A stretch of 34,350 nucleotides of DNA, taken from NCBI GenBank assembly GCA_030600555.1, contig JAUVLW010000008.1:1-34350 (forward strand), in the 5' to 3' direction. The notes beneath the pieces are model-generated. The model was not told the DNA's origin and made no database searches. It worked only from the letters and a program-made list of their open reading frames with translations. Source of the DNA: Candidatus Aenigmatarchaeota archaeon (GTDB lineage: Archaea; Aenigmatarchaeota; Aenigmatarchaeia; QMZS01). Positions 1-9,400 of the stretch are shown here, in pieces (the first letter of the stretch is position 1; every line of letters starts with the position of its first letter). Position numbers and translations under genes: made by a program.

Positions 1-1
1 T

Positions 2-2986
2 TATAAATCAGTAGCTTCTTCTTATTCAGCAATATGGGCTAAAACAGATCTTTATGTTAATAGTTCAGTCTTTGGTCCAGACCAGAGATATTTTAATATT
101 ACCAATACCAGTGTTTCTATAATAGAATTTAATGTTACAAGTTATACCAATGCCGAGGGTGGAATAAATTTATATGATTCTGATAATATAGCTTCCTGCG
201 GAACAACAAATAATATGAGCATCACAATTAATGCTTCAAATCCTTCCACTACTGTTTTAAATAATATTACAATTACAATTCGTTTTGATGTGGATACTTT
301 AGGCGGTGCTGATGCAGGCAATATAACTTATAGCAGCAATGGTTCTGGTTCTATTTCAGATTTTGATTCAGATGGATACCGCGACACGATTACTTGGACA
401 GGTGTAAACCTTCCAGCCAGCGGGGGTTCTGATTCAATTACTTTTTATATGGATATAACCGAAGTCACTAATTTTGCTAATGGGGTGACCGCTTTTAATT
501 TAGATACTGGTTTGTCGGATAAAGGAGTAAGAGGAGATTATTATTCTTCTGAGAAAGCTCTGACAGGAATGACAATTGATTATGCGTATTCAAGGGGACC
601 AATTAGGCAGGGAATAGATATGTTTGTGAGTGAGAGTGGCACTACTTGGGGTACCCGTGGGTTTATAAAAGTTTTGGCGGTAGATGCCGGTGTTGAGGGT
701 GATGTTTTAACTTACAATATTTCTAGTTGGGCCCTTTATAATGCAAGTTCTTACAATATCTCAGATGTGGATGATTTGTTGCAGAGCGGAACTTTTTCAC
801 AAACCAATTTTACAGCAGCATCCACAGCCAATAATTTATATACTACAGATACTCTTTCAAGTAATGGTTCAAGATATAATTGGAATGGACCTAAACCTTA
901 TATTGCGTCTTCTTTTGACTGGTATGTGCATTGGAATGAGACTTATCGTTATTATATTACTTATATAAATACAACTCTGGATTTACCAACTTTATATAAA
1001 CTGGATATTGATCCACATATAACGTTGGATGGTTATTTAGCTCCTTCTTCAAGCACTACTTACAATGTAACCGACACAGCAGAATATATAGGGAATAATA
1101 ATGCGCCAGTTTCAGGAGTGATAATTTTTTCAGATATTCCAAACAGCACTACAACTGGCGCTGCCAAGACTTATTTAATTGCTTCAAATGCAAGGGTTTA
1201 TTTTGATTCCGGGGGTTCAAGAACAGACCTAACCGGAAATACCACAGTAACTATTAATATTACCCAACCTGACGGGAGTTCGCCTGGGCTTGTAAATTTG
1301 ACTATTATAGATTTATCCCAGACTGATGCCCCCCACAATCTTTTGGTTGGCGAGAATGTGACTTTAATTTATGATTTAACAACAGGAAGTGATTTGGGTT
1401 CATCTGATGGGTTTAATTCCACAGGAAATGTAACTTTAATTTCTGAGACCGGAACTCCTTTAACTAAGGATTTTGATGCACAAACTTTAACTGTTTCCGG
1501 TAGAACTTTGGAAGGTTACAAAGATTTATGGGTGCCTGATTCAGCATATCCAACTTTGGTGAATGGGTCTTTAGTGGTTAAAGTAGGCGGTGGAGCAATT
1601 TCAGGAATTAAATTTGTGGATTATGTGCCTTTGGGAACAAATTTCTCTTGCAATACTACTTATATAAATTTTTATAGTACTTCAGATGGTGGGACTAATT
1701 GGGTGCCTGATACAAATGTAACCGCTACTGATTTAGGGAATGTGACTTTGTCAAACGGGGTTTCAGTTCAGGCCTGCGAATATTCTTCAGATGGAGGCAA
1801 TGGGTGGAATTTGAGTGATGATGAAGGCGTGAAAGTAAGTTACCAAATTAACATAACAAATTCTGGTTTATATGAAATGCCAATGGAAATCGCTGGTTTC
1901 GACCCGGTGTTTGGAAGCGAGATAAGATCCAGAGCGATTGGAAGGGTGAGAGTGACTGTCCCAAATCCAATGATTGAACCAATAATAACCCAGACGGATT
2001 TCCTCACCGCAAGAACAATTACAATTGGTAAGCAAGTTAGTTGGGTAAAAGATTTTGAAGTTTATAACCCAAATTCAAGAATAATTGAAGCTGATATGGA
2101 GATAGAAGTGTTTAAAGATGCCACTGATGGGTATGTTGAATACCTGACCGAAGGGGGAATAATAAAATCAAAGGAAGAAATCAGGTTTTTGAATAAGGAT
2201 GGGAAGAGATTGATGACCTGGAAAGCAAGGTTAAATCTATTGGAATCAAGGAGCTATGAGATTAGGGTTTTAACGCCGCCTATTCTGGAAACAGATAGGG
2301 ATGTTGAGGTTATAAATAAACTTGAAGCTAAGATGGTTGAATTAAAAATGTCTATTTTCCTAAGAAACCTTGCTGAAGAAGATTATGAAAATGTTGCAAT
2401 CCACCTGCCAATCTCAAGAGACAATATGTTGGAAGTCAAAGATTCTTTTGGAAATGTTCTGTCTTACACAGGAGGAAAAGGAGCAACCACAATCTTAATT
2501 GATAAATTTGGGGCAAAGGAGTTGAAAGAGATTATCCTTAGATACAAACAAGGATATCCAAAAATAATAATTACTCCGGATAAAGAGAGATACAGTCTTG
2601 ATGCCACAGTTAATCTGGATATTCTTGTAATCCACGGAGGTGATGAATTAGCTTATCCTTATCTTGAAACAGACATTTATACTTCAAATATGGATTTAGT
2701 TTATTCAAATATCCAGGATTTAAAAAGACTCGAACCTATAGATAAAACAACTGTATCGGAGAGTTTCAAGGTTCCAGTTGGTGCGCCAACAGGGATGTAC
2801 CTTGCAGAATCCAGATTAAGGTCTGATTTAGCCACTTTGGCAACAGGAACAGGAAATTTCTATATTACCGGAGCAGCAACTAGTTATGGTAATCTTTTAG
2901 GTTATCTTGCGGTGTTTTTTATAATAATGGTTCTTTATTTCAGTTTGAAGAGATTATTTATAATAAAAAAAAGTCAAACTAAATAA
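2..2986 (+). CDS. Large surface protein with C-terminal membrane anchor (5' end outside window)
   Basis: The reading frame is open from base 2, so the internal ATG at 215 is not the real start and the gene begins upstream of the window. 994 residues are visible. They are rich in Asn, Ser, Thr and Gly with many N-x-S/T sequons, as expected of an N-glycosylated archaeal envelope protein. A hydrophobic helix close to the C-terminus (GYLAVFFIIMVLYFSL) is followed by a short basic tail (KRLFIIKKSQTK), so the bulk lies outside the cell. The segments RGPIRQG, SWVKDFEVYNPN and LETDRDVEVINKLEA match equivalents in the 1052-residue minus-strand protein at 14740-17898 (KGPVRQG, EWIKTIEIYNPN, LETKREINILEITNA), so the two are paralogues. 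Its stop overlaps the next ATG by one base (TAATG), indicating co-transcription. Function is unknown; a cell-surface structural or adhesive role is an inference. Confidence 0.85.
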   Translation, partial: YKSVASSYSAIWAKTDLYVNSSVFGPDQRYFNITNTSVSIIEFNVTSYTNAEGGINLYDSDNIASCGTTNNMSITINASNPSTTVLNNITITIRFDVDTLGGADAGNITYSSNGSGSISDFDSDGYRDTITWTGVNLPASGGSDSITFYMDITEVTNFANGVTAFNLDTGLSDKGVRGDYYSSEKALTGMTIDYAYSRGPIRQGIDMFVSESGTTWGTRGFIKVLAVDAGVEGDVLTYNISSWALYNASSYNISDVDDLLQSGTFSQTNFTAASTANNLYTTDTLSSNGSRYNWNGPKPYIASSFDWYVHWNETYRYYITYINTTLDLPTLYKLDIDPHITLDGYLAPSSSTTYNVTDTAEYIGNNNAPVSGVIIFSDIPNSTTTGAAKTYLIASNARVYFDSGGSRTDLTGNTTVTINITQPDGSSPGLVNLTIIDLSQTDAPHNLLVGENVTLIYDLTTGSDLGSSDGFNSTGNVTLISETGTPLTKDFDAQTLTVSGRTLEGYKDLWVPDSAYPTLVNGSLVVKVGGGAISGIKFVDYVPLGTNFSCNTTYINFYSTSDGGTNWVPDTNVTATDLGNVTLSNGVSVQACEYSSDGGNGWNLSDDEGVKVSYQINITNSGLYEMPMEIAGFDPVFGSEIRSRAIGRVRVTVPNPMIEPIITQTDFLTARTITIGKQVSWVKDFEVYNPNSRIIEADMEIEVFKDATDGYVEYLTEGGIIKSKEEIRFLNKDGKRLMTWKARLNLLESRSYEIRVLTPPILETDRDVEVINKLEAKMVELKMSIFLRNLAEEDYENVAIHLPISRDNMLEVKDSFGNVLSYTGGKGATTILIDKFGAKELKEIILRYKQGYPKIIITPDKERYSLDATVNLDILVIHGGDELAYPYLETDIYTSNMDLVYSNIQDLKRLEPIDKTTVSESFKVPVGAPTGMYLAESRLRSDLATLATGTGNFYITGAATSYGNLLGYLAVFFIIMVLYFSLKRLFIIKKSQTK

Positions 2987-3255
2987 TGGACATAACCGGA
3001 GATGTATATCTTTTTGGAGTAAATCTTCCTGTTACAGAACTGTTGCTTTTTCTTTCCGCAATAATTACTGTTTATCTTTTAATTCTTGAATATGAATTCA
3101 GGGAAGTGAGAGGTATTCTAAGAAAATTTGATGATGAGGAATTAATATTGACAAAAACAATCAGGGAGCTTAGGGATTCTGTTGGCGAATTAAGAAATAT
3201 TTCAAATCTCGGCTCAGAAGTTAAAAAAGAGAAACCAAAAGAGGATAAAAAATAA
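2986..3255 (+). CDS. Small single-pass membrane protein with coiled-coil tail
   Basis: An 89-residue protein whose ATG overlaps the preceding stop by one base. Residues about 15-34 (VTELLLFLSAIITVYLLILE) form one membrane helix. The rest is a charged helix with heptad-like spacing (residues about 38-75) ending in a Lys/Glu-rich tail. The translational overlap suggests it is made with the upstream surface protein and may pair with that protein's membrane anchor on the cytoplasmic face. No family recognised. A terminator-like hairpin follows the stop, so it may close this transcription unit. Confidence 0.75.
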   Translation: MDITGDVYLFGVNLPVTELLLFLSAIITVYLLILEYEFREVRGILRKFDDEELILTKTIRELRDSVGELRNISNLGSEVKKEKPKEDKK

Positions 3256-3258
3256 TAT

Positions 3259-3287
3259 CAATCAATTTATATTTTTTTCATTGATTG
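3259..3287 (+). terminator. Inverted repeat with T-run in the loop, possible terminator
   Basis: Perfect 8-bp arms CAATCAAT (3259-3266) and ATTGATTG (3280-3287) enclose a T-rich loop only a few bases after the stop of the small membrane-protein gene. Archaeal termination depends mainly on T-runs, so the T8 in the loop could serve by itself. Confidence 0.4.
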
Positions 3288-3315
3288 TTGAATATTTTAA
3301 AGATAATTTTGGAAA

Positions 3316-3400
3316 TTATAAAATATAATTCTCCAGTATTTTTTGTCATAGACCCCTATAAGTACCAAATAGCTCAATAATTATAAACTATAGATAAGTT
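3316..3400 (+). promoter_or_regulatory. AT-rich promoter region of the giant ATPase-fusion gene
   Basis: The 145-base gap between 3255 and 3401 holds the hairpin at 3259-3287 and then two TATA-like stretches: TTATAAAATA around 3317-3326 and TTATAAACTA around 3381-3390. There is no Shine-Dalgarno sequence before the ATG at 3401. Which TATA-like element is used cannot be decided from sequence. Confidence 0.35.
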
Positions 3401-6400
3401 ATGGGGAAAAGATTATTTGTTTTTATTCTTGCTATAGTTTCTGTATTAAGTTTGCCTTTCTTGTTTCTAAATTCAGCAAATTTAGTTCTTGGATTTTTGG
3501 GGGTTCAGGAAACTTTTGTTCTTGATTTTAACAATACGGTTTTTAATTATACTTTGACTAAATTTGGCGATTCAAATATGACTCAGGAGTTTGATTTTAA
3601 TGAAAGCGGGGGAAATCAAACTTATTATTTATTAATACCGAAAAATGCAACTGTGCAGAATATAAGTATGAATCTTACTGGTAAATTGACTACGATTTAT
3701 AAACAACAGGTCAGTATAAATGAAATTAGGGGAATCTCTATTGGCAATGTCACAATTGATTCCAATAATGAAATTTCTATTGGAACAAAAGAGACAGATG
3801 GCAAGGTAAAATTATTATCTGGAGAGAATGGTTCAGTAATGTGGAATGTAACTTTAGCTTCCAGTCAGATAATATATTCAACAGATATTGGAAATGTTAC
3901 TTCGGATTCTGGAGAGGAAATTGTTGTTGGTTCTGAAGATAATTATATTTATTTATTGGATTCTGATGGGCTGGAAATTTGGAAGAATGATACAAATTCT
4001 GACGTTAATTCAGTTAAAATAGCCGATGTTCATGTTGATGCTGGGAATGAAATTATTGCAGGTTCAAATAATAAGGTATTTTTGTTTAATTCAACAAACA
4101 ATTTGTTGTGGAATATCACTATCAATAATTTAAATCAATTGGCGATTGGCGATATAACTTCTGATTCTGGGGATGAAATTGTGGTTGGGTGCAGCGATGG
4201 TTGGATTTATGTATTAAATTCAACAGGAATAATTGTTGATAGTTTCACCATTACAGGAGAAATAAATACTTTGGATGTTGGAAATATTTCTTCTAGTTTA
4301 AGAGACGAAATAGTACTTGGCACTGGAAGCAGTAAAATAATTATATTGAATTCAACTGGAGCAGAGATTAAGAATTACACTGCCGGGGGTTCTATAAATA
4401 GTGTTAAAATTGGAGAACTTACTAGTGATTATCAAGGCAATGAAATAATTGCGGGTTCTACTGATAAGAAGGTATATATTTTTAATAATACTGGAGATTT
4501 AATAGCGGAGTTTCTTGCAGATAATGTGGTGTATACTGTAGCTATAGGTGATTTAAATAGTGATGCGGGGAATGAAGTTGCTGCAGGAGGAGCAGGAGGT
4601 TATGTTTATACATTCAATTTTGATTATTTCCCAACAAACCTCAGTATAGATATTGGAGGTGATTCAACAAAAGACTGGAATTGCACAGAAGAAAAATTAA
4701 GAAATTCTAAAATCGCAACAGGCGGAAATTTAGTATCAGCAATAAATAATTATTTAATAAATATTTGTTCACCTGATGCGGATAATAACTGTCAGGTTCC
4801 TTTGGTGTTTAATTCTATTTTTAAAGGAAAATTAAATATTTCAAATCTTAATGTCACTTATAGCTATAACACAACCAATATAATTTATCACAACGGAAGC
4901 GCAATTCCAAACTGGTCAAGGACAAACAATATTGAAATCAATGAAGAAGTTGGTTACGGCGTTTATGCGGTTAATTTTGAGGGAATTCCCGCGGAAAATA
5001 TTACTATTAATTATATTACTGTAAACCAAAGCGCAACAACTTGTGATTTTAATTTAAGTTCTTACAGCACTGCAACTGTAAATGGAAAAAAACTCTGTAA
5101 TATTTCTTCAAACCCAATTCATTTGATTGGAGGAGAACTAATTAATCCATCACTTCAATTATTTTTATGGGATAATACAATGCAGAATGCCACACCTTTA
5201 AGTATCTTCAATACCACAGAATATTATTCCACCAGTGATTTAGATGATTACAATAAATGGATAAATTTGACATTTAATGCAACAAACGGGACTTTTACAA
5301 ATGCAACAGCCTGGTGGTCTGTAAATGATTCTGAGATTGATGGTGAAGAATTTTTGAAATCTGGTGAATGCAATCTCACACCTGAAAATGAACAAAGCAA
5401 TTGTGATACTGCAAGTCCAACTTATACTCAAATAGACTGTTCAGGAGATATTTTCTATGTGTGCAAAGAAACTGTTGGGTCTGATATGTATTTTAAATGG
5501 AAACAACTAAGTTTATCTTCATCTAGGGAATATATAGCCGGGGGTTCTTATAATCTTAAACCCAATCTTACTAACCTGGATATTACGCCTTCTTCAGAAA
5601 TCTGGAGCGCTAATTTTACTTTTTCAGTTGATGTGTCTGATGTTGATAGCGATATAATTAATTTGACCCTTTGGGTTTTTGAAAATCAGACAGGAAACTG
5701 GACAAATAAAGGTGTGGCTAGCGTAAGCAATGGGAATATGGAATTTAATTTGACTTCAGATAAAAACTGGACAGGAACCAGCAGATTTTTATTTGAGTAT
5801 TTTGATTGCAACCAAAGCGATCTTTCCCAGAAATTCCATAGCGCGACCAATACAACAATCACAAATTTTAATGTTCTTAAGCATGATATTTCTGTAGTTT
5901 ATAACGAATCCCTTGGATGTTCAGGGAATGATTCACTTGTTTTTAGGAATGATTCCTTAGTTCTTTCTGTTTTTGTTAATGACACGAATTCTTCAGATGA
6001 TGTCGAAGGAGCAAATTGTTCTTTATGGGTTGGGGGTGTTTTTGCAAATTATACGCAATCAAACGCCACGGGATTCTGCAATTTTAATTTTACCCCAGAC
6101 CAGAGTTTTAATTTAGGACATTCAAATTGGAAAATAGGCATATTCAATGATGCTCATTATACTGAAGGAAATTCAACAGAACTAAATATTACGATAAGGG
6201 GAAGCATTCACCCTGAAATAACAAACCCGGTTAATTTTTCTTTTTACAAAAATGAACCCACAACTTTTCATGCAGGATTATTAAATTTGTATGGGCTGCC
6301 TGTAAATGAAGCTGGTTATAATTGTTCTTTTTATATGGATAATACTTCAACCCCTATTGGAAATAGCTCAACAAATACTTCAGGAGGATGTTCTTTGGAT

Positions 6401-9400
6401 TATAATAATTCTGGCAGTTTTGAGGTTGGACAAAGAACTTTGATAGTAGTGATTAATAAAACCGGAGTGGATAATTATTATAATATCTCTGACAACCAAA
6501 CCAACAGATCAGTATTATTGCTAGGAAGGTTAAATTTAACAATCTTGTCGCCTTTAGAAAGCGGGAGTTATTATAAAGGACAAAATTTAAGTATCAATTC
6601 TTCAGTGGAAGATAATTGCGGTCAAAGTGTTGATGGCGCAAATGTGAACTGGCATCTTGTAAATAAATACAATCTCAATGTTACTATTGAAGACACTTCG
6701 GGGATAAACCGAACAAATTATCCAATAATCTTAAATGGAAGTTTTTTTGCGGACAGCGATTTTGAATTTATTGACTGGAAATTAAATAATACTTATCTTC
6801 AGATGGAGGGAGCAACAATATCTTTTTCAATATATCCATGGACTTCAGCAGGAAAACTGGAATTAAATAATAGTCGTGTGTATATGGATAATTTGACTGA
6901 ACTTGTATTTTTAATAAACCTAACTGCAAATACCAGCAAAGTATTGGAGATAAATTTAAAAGACAGCAATCCCTCAATGAATGATGTGGAATATAATATT
7001 CTGAATGCGGGTTTTGATTCAGGTGATTTCTCTTTGTGGGATGTTTCCTTATCTGGTGATTGCACTGCAAAGGTTTCTCTTGAAAATGAAACCTATTTTG
7101 CGGATTTATCTGCGGACCATAATTCTTTAGAAGTGTTTCAGTATCTTTTAAATATCACAAAGACAGATAAAATAAATATAAGTTACAAAGCTTGGGGAGA
7201 ATTTTATCTAAGTGAATCTTTTGTAGGAAATTTTAGTTTAAAAATAGGTAATGTTGTTTGTGATTTAACTCCTTGGAATCATCCTTATGGACCTTATGTT
7301 CCTTCGGAGCAACCTTGGGATGTAGTAACCTGCGAAGATTCTTCATTTTCTTCGGCTGAAAATATTTCCATTTTTCTTAGAGATGATGGTGATGGAGGCA
7401 CTCCCGCATCAAAAACTTATGCCCAAATAAATTATATCTGCTTTGTTGATGATGCTGGGGCTTGCGTGGATTTTCATTCAGGAGTTCAAACACAATTAAA
7501 TTTAACTCACAGAAAAGAAATCAGCAGCAATATAAATGACACTTATTTGTTGGAAGGAACAGAAGATGTTGGTAGAAGGAAAATAATTGCTGAGGCGGAA
7601 AAACTGTATTATGATTCTGATTTGGAAATAAGATATTTTAATTTAACTGGATTCTCTTATGTGAAAAATCTGACAATAAATTCTGAGTTCTGCACTCTTA
7701 ATTCAACCACAGGCATTTGGCAGTATAGGTGCATGGTAAACGCAAGTTTAGCTTTGCAGTGCGTGGTGGCGGATAATTATACATCCAGCGGAATTGTTGA
7801 TTATTCTGTTGATTTTTATAATTCAACTCCTTTGTTTATAGGAAACAACACAACAAATTCTCAGGGAATGGCTATTAAGGAATCGCAGATATATGGAGAT
7901 GGCACATACCGTTTTTCCTGCAATATAACCGACCAATCAGATATTTTTTATAATGCTACAGGAACTTCTGGCAGGTTGGTTGAGGCTACTGTATTAGGCA
8001 CCAATACCACTGCGGAATTAAATATAACCCCCGAATATCTCGAGGCATTAAATATTACCATAATCCACAATGTTACGCAAAATATGACTTTTGTTTTGAT
8101 AAATAATGGGTCCGGAGACATGTATGATCCAGTTATAAATATTTCTTCTATTTCCGGGGTATATCTCCCAGAACTGGTTTGCGACCCAATCCAAATTGGA
8201 GACAATTGCACCAAGTTGTTTAATATCACCATAACTTCAGAAGCGGATGTTGGAAATCGCACAATTTGGTTTAATATTACCTGGCAAAACGGGGATGCTA
8301 CTTATGATACTGTTAATAAAAATATAACCATTTTTATTGAATCAAACCCACAACTTGAATTTGTTGAAGATAATCTTTCTCTTTCTGTTCCAATTACTTC
8401 AGACAGAACAACAAATTTCACGATATTGAATTACGGAAATGTAAATTTAACAAATGTGATTATAAACCTGACTGGAGAAAATTCATCAACTTTTATAGAT
8501 TTGACAACTTTCAGCAACAATACTTTTAATTTAGAGCTCGGCGGAGAAGAAACAATATTTATGACAGTAAATGCTTCAACCCTGGATACTTCATGGATAG
8601 GTTCTTATGATTTAAATATTACTTTAAATACCAGTGATTGCTCTGATTGTTTAAGAAGATTGCCTTTTACTTTGGAGATAACCCCTCTTGATTGGGATGC
8701 AACACCATTAATATTGAATAAAACCGTTGGTCTAAAAGCAGAGGTAAATAAATTGGGTGAAGTGGTGATTGATAATATAAAAGATGAAAATTTTGATTTT
8801 AATTTATCAATTACCCGTAATTCAGGAACCACCACAGAATATTTAACTCTGAATGATACTCACAAGGCAACACAGATTTTGATTACAGTAACAAATAACA
8901 CAGAAAGGATTATTGAAGTATTTTATAATACCAGTGTTGACCCAGATGCCATAGGAACCTATAATTATACTCTTAAAGTTGAGAATCTGGATTCGGGTGT
9001 GCCTGAATTTATAAATATTTCAATATTTTTTGAAATAATAAATTTTACGGTAGATATCATCAGCCCAAATGGGACATTCCCTGTTGGAAATATTGAAATA
9101 AACGATACTTTGGAAATTAATGTAACTGCTTTGTCCGGAAGCGATTCTGTGGGTGAGAATATGAGTTGGATTGTTTTAGTTGGGGGAGAATATTGTCCTA
9201 TCATCAATTATTCATATCATTCAGGCAACGAATTGTGGAATATTAATTGCACAGCCCCAAATATTACAAATAATATCCTTAGGAATGATTTGGAGGTTAC
9301 TGGAACTTATACCGTGAATAATATTGTTTTATCAGATTTAGAAGAAGATTCAATTATTTATAAGGATTCCATTTCCCCATGGTTTTCAAACATAACCGCA

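Noticed and set aside
215-217. ATG at 215 as the start of the first surface protein
   Set aside because: The same frame is open to the window edge and its upstream residues have the same composition, so the true start lies outside the window.
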